Positions 21,076 through 30,191 of a stretch of DNA of 64,000 nucleotides are shown here, piece by piece. This DNA comes from Actinomadura sp. NBRC 104412 (lineage in GTDB: Bacteria; Actinomycetota; Actinomycetes; Streptosporangiales; Streptosporangiaceae). Location of the stretch: NCBI RefSeq assembly GCF_030269515.1, contig NZ_BSTM01000003.1:271179-335178 (forward strand). The letters are read 5' to 3'. The translations under genes and the position numbers were made by a program. The notes beneath the pieces are model-generated. The model did not search any database, was not told the DNA's origin, and saw nothing but the letters and a program-made list of their open reading frames with translations. Positions within the stretch are counted from its first letter, which is position 1. Each line of letters starts with the position of its first letter.

Positions 21076-23796
21076 GTGGCAACGACAGCAGCGACCCCCG
21101 ACGACAAGCGGCAAGACCGGCTTCTCCTGCTCGACGGGCACTCCCTGGCCTACCGGGCGTTCTTCGCCCTGCCGGTGGAGAACTTCACCACCACCGACGG
21201 CCAGCCGACCAACGCCGTGTACGGCTTCACCTCGATGCTGATCAACGTCCTGCGGGACGAGGCGCCCACCCACATCGCGGTGGCCTTCGACCGTTCCGAG
21301 CCGACGTTCAGGCACGAGCAGTACGTGGAGTACAAGGCGGGCCGGAGCAAGGCGCCCGACGAGTTCCGCAGCCAGGTCAGCCTGATCTTCGAGGTGCTGG
21401 ACGCCCTGCGCATCCCGCGGCTGTCGGTGGCCGGCTACGAGGCCGACGACATCATCGCCACGCTGTCGGTCCAGGCCGGCCAGGCCGGGATGAAGACCCT
21501 GATCGTCACCGGCGACCGGGACGCCTTCCAGCTGGTCAACGAGGACGTCACGATCCTGTACCCGGTCCGCGGGGTCTCCGAGCTGGCCCGGATGGACCCG
21601 GCCGCCGTCGAGGCCCGCTACGGCGTGCCGCCCGAGCGGTACCGCGAGCTGGCCGCGCTGGTGGGGGAGAGCAGCGACAACCTGCCCGGCGTGCCCGGGG
21701 TCGGGCCGAAGACCGCCGCCAAGTGGCTCGCCAAGTACGGCGACCTCGACGGCCTGGTCGCGCACGTGGACGAGATCAAGGGCAAGGCCGGCGACAACCT
21801 GCGCGAGCACCTGGGCCAGGTGCTGCGCAACCACCAGATCAACCGGCTCGACACCGAGGTCGGGCTGGAGATGCGGCCGCCGCAGCTCACCATGGGCCAG
21901 TGGGACCGCGAGGAGATCCACACCCTGTTCGACTCGCTCCAGTTCCGGGTGCTGCGCGAGCGGCTGTACTCCACGCTGGCGCCCGCCGAGCCCGAGGCCG
22001 AGGAGGGCTTCCCGGTCGTCCGCGAGGAGCTGGAGCCCGGCGCGCTGGCCGCCTGGCTGGAGGAGAACGCCGGGCCCTCGAGCCGTACCGGCGTCGCGGT
22101 CACCGGAACGTGGGCGCGCGGCACCGGCGAGGTGACGGGCATCGCGCTGGCCTCGTCCGCCCCGGCCACGTCCGGCCCGGCGCCCGCGGTGTACCTCGAC
22201 CCGGCCGAGCTGGTCGAGGACGACGAGCGGGCCCTGGCCGCCTGGCTGGGCGACCCGTCACGGCCCAAGGCGCTGCACGAGGCCAAGGGCCCGAGCCTGG
22301 CGCTGGCGGCGCGGGGCATGGAGCTGCGCGGCCTCACCAGCGACACCGCCCTGGCCGCCTACCTGGCGCTGCCCGGGCAGCGCACCTTCGACCTGGCCGA
22401 CCTCGTCCTGCGCTACCTGCACCGGGAGCTGCGCGCCGAGGCCGACGACTCCGGGCAGCTCACCCTCGACGGGTCCGGCGAGGCCGAGGCCGCCGACGAC
22501 CTGGCCGTACGGGCCCGCGCCGTGGCCGAGCTCGCCGACAGGCTCGACGCCGCCCTGGAGGAGCGCGGCGCCACCCGGCTGCTGCACGAGGTCGAGCTGC
22601 CGCTGGTGAGGGTGCTGGCCGACATGGAACGGGCGGGCATCGCCGTCGACACCGACCGGCTGGCCGAGATGGAGGCGAGCCTGGCGGGTCAGGAGAAGGA
22701 GGTCGAGCAGCTCGCCCACCAGGCCGTGGGGCACGAGTTCAACCTGGGCTCGCCGAAGCAGGTGCAGCAGGTGCTGTTCGAGGAGCTCGGGCTGCCCAAG
22801 ACCAAGCGCACCAAGACCGGCTACACCACCGACTCCGAGGCCCTGACCAACCTGGCCGAGAAGAGCGACCACCCGGTGCTGGAGCACATCCTGCGCTGGC
22901 GTGAGGTCTCCAAGCTCAAGAGCATCGTCGCGTCCCTGATCCCGATGGCCGACGACTCCGGGCGCATCCACACCACGTTCAACCAGATGGTCGCGGCCAC
23001 GGGGCGGCTGTCGTCCACCGACCCCAACCTGCAGAACATCCCCATCCGCACCGCGGAGGGCCGCCAGATCCGCGAGGCGTTCGTGGTCGGCGAGGGCTAC
23101 GAGTCGCTGCTCACCGCCGACTACAGCCAGATCGAGCTGCGGATCATGGCGCATCTCTCGGAGGACGAGGCCCTGCTGGAGGCCTTCCGCGCCAAGGCCG
23201 ACTTCCACACCATCACCGCGTCCCGGGTGTTCGGCCTGCCGCCCGAGCAGATCGACCCCGAGCTGCGCGCCCGCATCAAGGCGATGAACTACGGCCTGGC
23301 CTACGGCCTGTCGGCGTACGGCCTGTCGCAGCAGCTGCGCATCTCACCGGACGAGGCCCGCGCCCTCATGGAGGAGTACTTCCAGCAGTTCGGCGGCGTC
23401 CGCGACTTCCTGCGCGGGGTCGTCGACCGCGCCCGCAAGGACGGCTACACCGAGACCATCATGGGCCGCCGCCGCTACCTGCCCGACCTCACCTCCGACA
23501 ACCGGCAGCGCCGCGAGATGGCCGAGCGGATGGCCCTGAACGCCCCGGTGCAGGGTTCGGCCGCCGACATCATCAAGGTCGCCAGCCTCAACGTCGACCG
23601 CGCCCTGCGTGAGCACGGCCTGCGCTCCAGGATGCTCCTCCAGGTGCACGACGAGCTGGTCTTCGAGGTCGCCCCCGGCGAGCATGAGGTCCTCACCGGC
23701 CTCATCCGGGACCAGATGTCGTCCGCCTACGAGCTGAAGGCCCCTCTCGAGGTGAGCATGGGCACCGGCCCGACCTGGGAGTCCGCCGCGCACTAG
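21076..23796 (+). CDS. polA: DNA polymerase I
   Basis: 906 residues from GTG. It fills gaps during excision repair and replaces RNA primers. The 5'-3' exonuclease/flap domain (residues 10-300) has LLDGHSLAYRAFFALP, VAFDRSEPTFRH and the helix-hairpin-helix GVPGVGPKTAAKW. The middle domain (about residues 310-490) lacks the DxE and YxxxD motifs of a working 3'-5' exonuclease, as in mycobacterial PolA. The polymerase domain shows motif A (DYSQIELRIMAHLS), motif B (RIKAMNYGLAYGLSAYG) and motif C (LQVHDELVFE). Length and order are normal. Confidence 0.97.
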   Translation: MATTAATPDDKRQDRLLLLDGHSLAYRAFFALPVENFTTTDGQPTNAVYGFTSMLINVLRDEAPTHIAVAFDRSEPTFRHEQYVEYKAGRSKAPDEFRSQVSLIFEVLDALRIPRLSVAGYEADDIIATLSVQAGQAGMKTLIVTGDRDAFQLVNEDVTILYPVRGVSELARMDPAAVEARYGVPPERYRELAALVGESSDNLPGVPGVGPKTAAKWLAKYGDLDGLVAHVDEIKGKAGDNLREHLGQVLRNHQINRLDTEVGLEMRPPQLTMGQWDREEIHTLFDSLQFRVLRERLYSTLAPAEPEAEEGFPVVREELEPGALAAWLEENAGPSSRTGVAVTGTWARGTGEVTGIALASSAPATSGPAPAVYLDPAELVEDDERALAAWLGDPSRPKALHEAKGPSLALAARGMELRGLTSDTALAAYLALPGQRTFDLADLVLRYLHRELRAEADDSGQLTLDGSGEAEAADDLAVRARAVAELADRLDAALEERGATRLLHEVELPLVRVLADMERAGIAVDTDRLAEMEASLAGQEKEVEQLAHQAVGHEFNLGSPKQVQQVLFEELGLPKTKRTKTGYTTDSEALTNLAEKSDHPVLEHILRWREVSKLKSIVASLIPMADDSGRIHTTFNQMVAATGRLSSTDPNLQNIPIRTAEGRQIREAFVVGEGYESLLTADYSQIELRIMAHLSEDEALLEAFRAKADFHTITASRVFGLPPEQIDPELRARIKAMNYGLAYGLSAYGLSQQLRISPDEARALMEEYFQQFGGVRDFLRGVVDRARKDGYTETIMGRRRYLPDLTSDNRQRREMAERMALNAPVQGSAADIIKVASLNVDRALREHGLRSRMLLQVHDELVFEVAPGEHEVLTGLIRDQMSSAYELKAPLEVSMGTGPTWESAAH

Positions 23797-24025
23797 ACGG
23801 CCGCCGGCCCGGAGCTCGCCCCGCTCGCGTGCCCGATGGCCACGTTGCCGGGGTGTCCTGGTGGCCTGTGTGCGCGTTGGGACGGGAGTTCGCCGTCGGG
23901 GCCTGTCGCGCCTGAGTGGCCGGATTCATTGCCGGTCGCGATGTGGTTTGCGGGGCGCGAGAGCGGCCGGTGAGAGATCATTGTGCGGGCGCCGGGGGCG
24001 CCGGGAATCCGATCGAGGGAGACGC

Positions 24026-25126
24026 GTGCCACTCCTCCACAAGATCGCCGCTGTCGTGATCGTCGCCGCCGTGGTCGCCGGGCTCTGGCTGCCCGGCGAG
24101 CGGGACGGGTCCCGTGCCGCCACCCAGGCGAAGGAGCCGGTGGCGCAGGCCAGCGGCGTCGGGCACCGGAGTCCCCCGCCGACACGGTCGGCACCACGGA
24201 AGGCGACGCCTTCGCCCGCCGGGACCGTGGGCCCCGCCACGCCCGCGGCCGCCGCCGCGAAGGCCGACGAGCTGGGGCAGGTCCCGGTGATCATGTATCA
24301 CCGGATCGTCCCGAAGCCGGAGCGCGACCTGGACCGGTCGGCGGAGGACTTCCGGGCCGAGCTGGTGCGGCTCGCGAAGAGCGGCTACGTGCCGATCACG
24401 GCGGGCGAGTTCGCCGCCGGGTGGATCGACGTGCCGGCCGGGCGGCATCCGGTCGTGCTGACCTTCGACGACAGCATGCCCGAGCAGTTCTCCCTGGACG
24501 CCCAGGGCCGTCCCAAGGCGGGCACGGCGGTGGCGATCATCCAGGAGGTGGCGCGGCAGTACCCGGGGTTCCGGCCCACCGCCACGTTTTACCTGACCAA
24601 GGACCTGTTCCGGATGAACGGGCAGGAGAAGGCCGGGCTGGCATGGCTCCTGCGCAACGGGTTCGAGCTGGGCAACCACACCCTGAACCACCGGAACCTC
24701 TCGCAACTGTCCAAGAAGGACGTACAGAAGGAGATCGGCGACATCGAGGCCAGGATCGTCCGGCTCACCGGCAGGCACACCACCACGCTGGCCTACCCGT
24801 TCGGCGCCGAGCCGGACAAGCGGTCGTGGGCGGCGGAGAAGGACGGCGCGTACGCGTTCAAGGGCGTGTTCCTGGCCGGCTGGAAGCCGTCGGAGTCCCC
24901 GTTCGACAAGGACTTCGACCCGCTGGCGATCACCCGCGTCCAGTCCGAAGGCAAGATCGACAAGAACGACTGCGCCCGGTACTGCTCCGCCGCCTGGCTG
25001 GATGAGCTGGACAGGAACCCGGGGGAGCGGTACACCTCTGACGGCGACCCCAACACGATCACGTTCCCGCGGGCCGACGAGGACCGGCTGGCCAAGGAAC
25101 TGCGAGGGCGTGGCCGGGTGTACTGA
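24026..25126 (+). CDS. Secreted or membrane-anchored polysaccharide deacetylase (NodB domain)
   Basis: 366 residues from the GTG at 24026, preceded by GAGGGAG; the open frame extends upstream without protein character. An N-terminal hydrophobic helix (HKIAAVVIVAAVVAGLWLPG) acts as signal or anchor, followed by an Ala/Pro/Thr linker to about residue 80. The NodB homology domain has VPVIMYHRI, LTFDDS (Asp148, Asp149), the metal-binding pair His218 and His222 in NHTLNH, and LAYPFG. It should remove N-acetyl groups from a cell-wall glycan outside the membrane. A C-terminal extension of about 80 residues carries two Cys (NDCARYCS) that may form a disulfide. The position between polA and rpsA is compatible with other actinobacteria. 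Confidence 0.88.
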   Translation: MPLLHKIAAVVIVAAVVAGLWLPGERDGSRAATQAKEPVAQASGVGHRSPPPTRSAPRKATPSPAGTVGPATPAAAAAKADELGQVPVIMYHRIVPKPERDLDRSAEDFRAELVRLAKSGYVPITAGEFAAGWIDVPAGRHPVVLTFDDSMPEQFSLDAQGRPKAGTAVAIIQEVARQYPGFRPTATFYLTKDLFRMNGQEKAGLAWLLRNGFELGNHTLNHRNLSQLSKKDVQKEIGDIEARIVRLTGRHTTTLAYPFGAEPDKRSWAAEKDGAYAFKGVFLAGWKPSESPFDKDFDPLAITRVQSEGKIDKNDCARYCSAAWLDELDRNPGERYTSDGDPNTITFPRADEDRLAKELRGRGRVY

Positions 25127-25258
25127 GCTCCCACCTGTTCCCTGACTCTTCCCTGACTCGGCACTGTCCCGCCTCCGTTCCGCCCCGGGGCCCGTCCGTG
25201 AGAACCCCGCGCCGCGGGGGCCGGTCCACTGTGCCGGGGGTGGCGTGGACCGCGCCGA

Positions 25259-25287
25259 TTGACCACGCGGTTTCCGTCCCATATGCT
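25259..25287 (+). promoter_or_regulatory. Sigma70-type promoter of rpsA
   Basis: TTGACC at 25259-25264 and TATGCT at 25282-25287 are separated by exactly 17 bases. The predicted start near 25294 gives an untranslated leader of about 175 bases before rpsA. Confidence 0.65.
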
Positions 25288-25363
25288 GATCGCTGCGCTG
25301 TGGGCTTGCGCGTGCTTCGGACAGAGCAGGCTCGCGCTCGGTCAGGTCGACATCGGTTTCCCT

Positions 25364-25384
25364 GACGTGGCTCATGGCCACGTC
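25364..25384 (+). promoter_or_regulatory. Hairpin in the rpsA leader
   Basis: GACGTGGC and GCCACGTC form a perfect 8-bp stem with loop TCATG, about 87 bases before the rpsA ATG. S1 is known to repress its own translation in E. coli through leader structure, so a similar role is possible here, but that is inference. Confidence 0.4.
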
Positions 25385-25470
25385 CCATCTCCGGTCATCG
25401 GCAGGGCGGAAAAGGGCCCTCCGCGCACTACGCGCAACTACGCATGTCCGTATCCGGAGCCAGCCGACAC

Positions 25471-26952
25471 ATGACGAGCAGCACCGAGGCAACCTCGACC
25501 ACCCCGCAGGTAGCGGTCAACGACATCGGGTCCGAGGAAGCCTTCCTCGCCGCGATCGATGAGACCATCAAGTACTTCAACGACGGCGACATTGTCGAGG
25601 GCACTGTCGTCAAGGTCGATCGTGACGAGGTCCTCCTCGACATCGGCTACAAGACCGAGGGCGTCATCCCCTCGCGCGAGCTGTCCATCAAGCACGATGT
25701 CGACCCCAACGAGGTCGTCACCGTCGGCGACCATGTCGAGGCCCTGGTCCTCCAGAAGGAGGACAAGGAGGGCCGGCTGATCCTGTCCAAGAAGCGCGCG
25801 CAGTACGAGCGCGCCTGGGGCACGATCGAGAAGATCAAGGACGAGGACGGCATCGTCACCGGGACGGTCATCGAGGTCGTCAAGGGCGGCCTGATCCTCG
25901 ACATCGGCCTGCGCGGCTTCCTTCCCGCCTCCCTGGTGGAGATGCGGCGGGTGCGCGACCTCCAGCCGTACGTGGGCCGCGAGCTCGAGGCCAAGATCAT
26001 CGAGCTGGACAAGAACCGCAACAACGTGGTGCTGTCCCGCCGCGCCTGGCTGGAGCAGACGCAGAGCGAGGTCCGCCAGACCTTCCTCAACACCCTGCAG
26101 AAGGGCCAGGTCCGCAAGGGCGTCGTCAGCTCGATCGTCAACTTCGGCGCGTTCGTCGACCTCGGCGGGGTGGACGGCCTGGTGCACGTCTCCGAGCTGT
26201 CCTGGAAGCACATCGACCACCCGTCCGAGGTGGTCGAGGTGGGCCAGGAGGTCACCGTCGAGGTCCTCGACGTCGACATGGAGCGCGAGCGGGTCTCGCT
26301 GTCGCTGAAGGCGACGCAGGAGGACCCCTGGCAGCAGTTCGCCCGCACCCACCAGATCGGCCAGGTCGTGCCGGGCCGCGTCACCAAGCTGGTGCCGTTC
26401 GGCGCGTTCGTCCGGGTCGAGGAGGGCATCGAGGGCCTGGTGCACATCTCCGAGCTGGCCGAGCGCCATGTGGAGATCCCCGAGCAGGTCGTCCAGGTCG
26501 GCGACGAGATCTTCGTGAAGATCATCGACATCGACCTCGACCGGCGCCGCATCAGCCTGTCGCTCAAGCAGGCCAACGAGAGCGCCGCCGGCATCGAGGA
26601 AGAGGACTTCGACCCGACGCTGTACGGCATGCCGGCCGAGTACGACGAGCAGGGGAACTACAAGTACCCCGAGGGCTTCGACTCCGAGACCGGCGAGTGG
26701 CTGCCCGGCTACGACCAGCAGCGCGAGACCTGGGAGCGGCAGTACGCCGAGGCCAGGGCCCGGTTCGACGCACACCGCAGGCAGATCGAGGAGGCCCGCA
26801 GGGCCGAGGCGGAGGCCGAGGGCGGCGCCCCGTCCGGCGGTGGCGAGACCTCCTACTCCGGCGGCGCCGAGCGCGAGGACACCTCCTCCGGGGCCCTTGC
26901 GACCGACGAGGCGCTGGCGGCGCTCCGCGAGAAGCTCTCCGGCGGCCAGTAA
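25471..26952 (+). CDS. rpsA: 30S ribosomal protein S1
   Basis: 493 residues from the ATG at 25471, with GGAG 11 bases upstream; this matches the N terminus I recall for actinobacterial S1 (MTSSTE...TPQVAVNDIGSEE). The in-frame ATG at 25444 is less likely. Four S1 RNA-binding domains are seen: IVEGTVVKVDRDEVLLDIGYKTEG, a second with GLILDIGLRGFLPASLVEMRRV, a third with GVVSSIVNFGAFVDLGGVDGLVHVSELS, and a fourth with GRVTKLVPFGAFVRVEEGIEGLVHISELA. The C-terminal 100 residues are acidic and low in complexity. It helps mRNA bind the small subunit. Confidence 0.97.
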   Translation: MTSSTEATSTTPQVAVNDIGSEEAFLAAIDETIKYFNDGDIVEGTVVKVDRDEVLLDIGYKTEGVIPSRELSIKHDVDPNEVVTVGDHVEALVLQKEDKEGRLILSKKRAQYERAWGTIEKIKDEDGIVTGTVIEVVKGGLILDIGLRGFLPASLVEMRRVRDLQPYVGRELEAKIIELDKNRNNVVLSRRAWLEQTQSEVRQTFLNTLQKGQVRKGVVSSIVNFGAFVDLGGVDGLVHVSELSWKHIDHPSEVVEVGQEVTVEVLDVDMERERVSLSLKATQEDPWQQFARTHQIGQVVPGRVTKLVPFGAFVRVEEGIEGLVHISELAERHVEIPEQVVQVGDEIFVKIIDIDLDRRRISLSLKQANESAAGIEEEDFDPTLYGMPAEYDEQGNYKYPEGFDSETGEWLPGYDQQRETWERQYAEARARFDAHRRQIEEARRAEAEAEGGAPSGGGETSYSGGAEREDTSSGALATDEALAALREKLSGGQ

Positions 26953-26972
26953 CATCATCCGGCCAGCGTCCC

Positions 26973-26990
26973 GCCCCCCTCCCAGGGGGC
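26973..26990 (+). terminator. Hairpin after rpsA
   Basis: GCCCCC and GGGGGC form a 6-bp stem with a 6-base loop 20 bases after the rpsA stop; more GC-rich pairing follows. No T tract. Confidence 0.45.
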
Positions 26991-27500
26991 CGGGGCGCCG
27001 TCGGCCGAGCACGGCCGGGACCGGTCCCACCCCGGGCCCGTCCCGGCCATGACTCGTTCGCTCCTCCGTGCTCCTTGGGTGTTCCTTAGGTGCTCCTGGT
27101 GTCAGGTGCTCCTTGTGTCCCGCTGCCGCGTGCGGAGACGGAGGGCGACCGGCGCAGGCCCCTACCCGGGCGTGCGCCGATCCCATCCCCGAACCGTCCC
27201 GCCCGCGACGCACCCCCACGCGACCCGCGAGGCGGAGGCGGCTCGTCCAGTGGTACGGGCGGGACGCCGCCCATGGTTCGCAGGATCCTGGACGGTTACC
27301 CGCCGTTCCCGGGCGGTCATGCACCGTTTCCACGAGGTCTCGGGTGGCTTCGGCGGCTTGGGGACACGGCCGGCGCGGGCGCGCGTGACCGCGCGAACAC
27401 GGGCGCGGAGCCCGGGGTCTGGAGGCCGCCGCTGCGCTATTCTCGCGCGCGACGGCCAGGTATCGCGCGGATCGCGGTGCCCGCCCTTCGTGCCGCCGTA
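26991..27500. other. Long intergenic stretch without a credible gene
   Basis: Several open frames cross this stretch, but all are rich in Arg, Pro and Ser with no domain, no ribosome-binding site and no protein-like pattern. Four degenerate copies of a GGTGCTCCTTG-like unit lie at about 27068-27120. I see no RNA gene. Confidence 0.4.
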
Positions 27501-27552
27501 GTACCGCGACACCGCTGTACCGCTACACAGCGGTACAGCGCCATCGCGGTAC
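27501..27552. repeat. Nested inverted repeat (cruciform-like) 40 bp before the EEP gene
   Basis: The outer arms GTACCGCGA (27501-27509) and TCGCGGTAC (27544-27552) enclose inner arms CGCTGTACCGCT (27513-27524) and AGCGGTACAGCG (27529-27540) around ACAC. All 21 pairs are perfect, broken by one symmetric 3-base internal loop. The 7-mer GTACCGC or its complement occurs four times. It could be an operator array or a long hairpin; no T tract follows. Confidence 0.7.
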
Positions 27553-27591
27553 CGCCCCTCCGCCCGATCGTCCCCGGGAGCAAACGTTCAA

Positions 27592-29547
27592 TTGGCCACC
27601 ACACAGCTCGGTACCAGGCCCGGTGAACCCGTCCAGCCGGCAGGCGCGCCGATCGTCCCGCAGGGGCCGGCGCGGCTGGCGCTGATCGCGGTCACGGCGG
27701 CGGTGCTCGCGCAGACGCTACGGTTCGCGCTGCCCCAGTACGACCATTTCGCCGACACGGCCGGGACCGCGGTCGCGGGCGTGGTGCTCCTGGCGGTGTA
27801 CCTGGCCGGGCTGGCGGCCCCGCTGATCAGGAGCGTGGCGGGGCCGCGCGGGCTGCTGCTGGCCGGGGTCGGCGGGCTGCTGGTGGTGCGGCTGCTCGCG
27901 CAGGCGCTGACCCCGCAGACCTGGCTGGCGTTCGCGGGCACCGCCATCGGCATGATCGCCGTGGCCGCGCTGTACGAGGGCGCGCGCGGCCTGTCCGGCG
28001 TGGGCTTCGCGACCGCCACGGTGGCGGGACTGTCGGCCGACACCGCGATGCGGATGGCGTTCGCGACATGGGACGCGTCGTGGCGCTCGGGCGTGGGCCC
28101 GTGGCTGGCGTGCCTGCTGTTCGTGGGCCTGGGCGCCGCCGCGCTGTACAGGGAGCTGGCCTCGGGTCCGGTCGAGCCCCCAGGCGTCTCCTGGCGGGAC
28201 GCCTTCGGGGCCGTGGCGTTCGGGCCGTTCCTGGCGTTGCAGGTGCTGGTGCTGTCCAGCCCGGGGTTCGTGGCGTCGGCGAGCTGGCGGTCGCTGACCG
28301 CCGCGCACATCGTGATCGTGGTGGGGCAGGGCCTGGCGCTGGCGTTCCTGGCCTCGGGACTGGCCGTGCGCGCCGTGCCCGGCGGCGTCTGCGTCCTCGG
28401 CGGGACGCTGCTCGGCCTCGGCGCCGCCGCGGTCTCGGGGACCTACTCCATCGCGGGTGTCGAGGTGGTCCCGGTCGTGGTGATCGGGCATGTGCTGTCG
28501 GCATGGCTGCTGGCGGTGGCGTGCCGGGCCCCGCTGCGCCGCGCGGGGACGGGCGGCCCGGTGTGGAGGGTCGACGTGGGCGCCGCGACCGGTGGCCTGC
28601 TGATCGGCCTGATCCTGGTGTCGTACCAGGTCAGCGCGCTGGAGCCGCTGCCGTTCCCGAACAATGCACTGCCCGGCCTGGCGGGGCTCCTGCTGGGCGC
28701 GCTGGCGGCGATCGCCGCGGCCCGCGGCGGGCCGCTGCCGGCCCGCGCGCCGCTGCGGGCGCTCACCGCGGGCGCCGCCGCGCTCGTCCTGCTGCTCGGC
28801 ACGCTGGCCTTCACCGTGGCCGGGCCGGACGGGACGGCGCAGGCCGCACCGGCGGACGGCCGTGTGCGGTTGCTCACCTACAACATCCACGACGCCGTCA
28901 ACCAGAAGGGGCGGCTCGACCCGGAGAGCATCGCCCGCAACATCGAGGCGCAGCGGGCGCACGTGGTGCTGCTCCAGGAAGCGGGCCGCGGGTCCCTGCT
29001 GTCGGGGACGACCGACGTGGGCGTGTGGCTGTCGCGGCGGCTCGGCATGACGCTCCTGTGGGGCCCGGCCGCGGACGGGCAGTTCGGCAACGCGATCCTC
29101 ACCTCGCTGCCGGTGGAGGACTCGGGCATCGGGCGGATGCCCAGGGGTGACTGGTCCCAGATCCGCGGGTACGTGTGGGGACGGCTGCGGGTCGGGGACC
29201 GGTCCCTGACCGTGTGGTCGACGCACCTGGAGGGCGGCGCCGACCAGGCGGAGGAGCGGACCCGGGAGATCGCGGCGCTGGTACGGGCCTGGGGCGGCGC
29301 GCCCCGCACGGTCATCGGCGGCGACCTCAACGCCGCGCCGGGCAGCGCCGAGATCACCCGGATGCTGGACGGCACGGAGCTGCGCAGCGCCGCGCCCAGC
29401 GGCGACCCGTCGCCGACCACGGCCGACGGCCGCCGGGTCGACTGGATCTTCGGCACCGACGACCTGCTGCTCTCCGACTACGACGTGCCGCGCTCGGCGG
29501 CGTCCGACCACTATCCGGTCGCGGTGACCGTCTCGATCGGCCCCTGA
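27592..29547 (+). CDS. Polytopic membrane protein with C-terminal endonuclease/exonuclease/phosphatase domain
   Basis: 651 residues from TTG, with GGGAG 11 bases upstream. Residues 30-410 form about ten to twelve hydrophobic helices. Residues 424-650 form an EEP hydrolase domain with all catalytic landmarks: LTYNIH (Asn), LLQEAG (Glu), WSTHLEGG, GGDLNAAPGS (Asp, Asn) and ASDHYPV (Asp, His). EEP enzymes cleave phosphodiesters in DNA, RNA, phosphoinositides or sphingomyelin. The domain follows the last helix and probably faces outside, by analogy with other membrane EEP proteins, so a lipid or extracellular nucleic acid substrate is possible. Substrate is unknown. The gene stands alone after a large palindrome. 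Confidence 0.85.
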   Translation: MATTQLGTRPGEPVQPAGAPIVPQGPARLALIAVTAAVLAQTLRFALPQYDHFADTAGTAVAGVVLLAVYLAGLAAPLIRSVAGPRGLLLAGVGGLLVVRLLAQALTPQTWLAFAGTAIGMIAVAALYEGARGLSGVGFATATVAGLSADTAMRMAFATWDASWRSGVGPWLACLLFVGLGAAALYRELASGPVEPPGVSWRDAFGAVAFGPFLALQVLVLSSPGFVASASWRSLTAAHIVIVVGQGLALAFLASGLAVRAVPGGVCVLGGTLLGLGAAAVSGTYSIAGVEVVPVVVIGHVLSAWLLAVACRAPLRRAGTGGPVWRVDVGAATGGLLIGLILVSYQVSALEPLPFPNNALPGLAGLLLGALAAIAAARGGPLPARAPLRALTAGAAALVLLLGTLAFTVAGPDGTAQAAPADGRVRLLTYNIHDAVNQKGRLDPESIARNIEAQRAHVVLLQEAGRGSLLSGTTDVGVWLSRRLGMTLLWGPAADGQFGNAILTSLPVEDSGIGRMPRGDWSQIRGYVWGRLRVGDRSLTVWSTHLEGGADQAEERTREIAALVRAWGGAPRTVIGGDLNAAPGSAEITRMLDGTELRSAAPSGDPSPTTADGRRVDWIFGTDDLLLSDYDVPRSAASDHYPVAVTVSIGP

Positions 29548-29622
29548 CGCGGCGTTCGACGTCAAGGAGGCGATCGGGCGGCTCCGCGGCCGGGGTCTGG
29601 GGATCTCCCAGGAGGGATGGGC

Positions 29623-30126
29623 ATGAGTGAGCCGGAGGGGCGGGGCGCCGTCATCGAGCGCGCCGTGCTGGACGACGCGGGGGAGATCCTGACCGTGCAG
29701 CGAGCGGCCTACGTCTCCGAGGCGCAGCTTTACGGCGACCCGTTCATCCCGCCGCTGGTGGAGTCGCTGGAGCAGGTGCGCAAGCTGCTCGGCGGGGACG
29801 ACGCGGTGGTGCTCAAGGCGGTGGTGGACGGCCGCCTGGTGGGGGCGGTGCGCGCCCAGTTCAGCGACCGCACGTGCCTGGTGGGACGGCTCGTGGTGGC
29901 GCCGGACATGCAGGGCCGCGGTATCGGGCGCCGGTTAATGGAGGCGCTGGAACGGGAGGCGGCGGACCGCGCGGACGCCTGCGTGCTGTTCACGGGCCAT
30001 CTGAGCGAAGGCAACCTGCGTCTCTACCGGCGGCTCGGCTACGGCGAGACGCACCGTGAGCGGGTCGCCGCCCACCTCACCCTTGTGCACATGCGCAAGG
30101 CGCTCGTCCCCGCCGCCGCGCAGTGA
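29623..30126 (+). CDS. GNAT-family N-acetyltransferase
   Basis: 167 residues from the ATG at 29623; GGAGGG six bases upstream favours it over the ATG at 29617. The acetyl-CoA loop is in LVVAPDMQGRGIGRRLMEAL and the last conserved motif is NLRLYRRLGYGETHRE. It transfers an acetyl group from acetyl-CoA to an unknown amine. It lies just upstream of coaE, and a 14-bp tandem repeat begins at its stop codon. Confidence 0.88.
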   Translation: MSEPEGRGAVIERAVLDDAGEILTVQRAAYVSEAQLYGDPFIPPLVESLEQVRKLLGGDDAVVLKAVVDGRLVGAVRAQFSDRTCLVGRLVVAPDMQGRGIGRRLMEALEREAADRADACVLFTGHLSEGNLRLYRRLGYGETHRERVAAHLTLVHMRKALVPAAAQ

Positions 30127-30178
30127 ACGCCACGCAGTGAACGCCACGCCGTGAACGCCGCGCCGTGAACGCCGCGCC
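30123..30178 (+). repeat. Four tandem copies of a 14-bp repeat between the GNAT gene and coaE
   Basis: The units start at 30123, 30137, 30151 and 30165: GTGAACGCCACGCA, GTGAACGCCACGCC and twice GTGAACGCCGCGCC. The first unit contains the GNAT stop (TGA). The repeat ends directly before the coaE -10 element. Confidence 0.85.
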
Positions 30179-30179
30179 C

Positions 30180-30185
30180 TACAGT
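30180..30185 (+). promoter_or_regulatory. Leaderless -10 element (TACAGT) for coaE
   Basis: TACAGT ends 6 bases before the coaE GTG at 30192. Confidence 0.5.
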
Positions 30186-30191
30186 GGTGCC

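Noticed and set aside
27049..27626. Overlapping open frames after rpsA as possible small genes
   Set aside because: Composition is Arg/Pro/Ser-rich with no ribosome-binding site or recognisable fold, and the frames run through the large palindrome.
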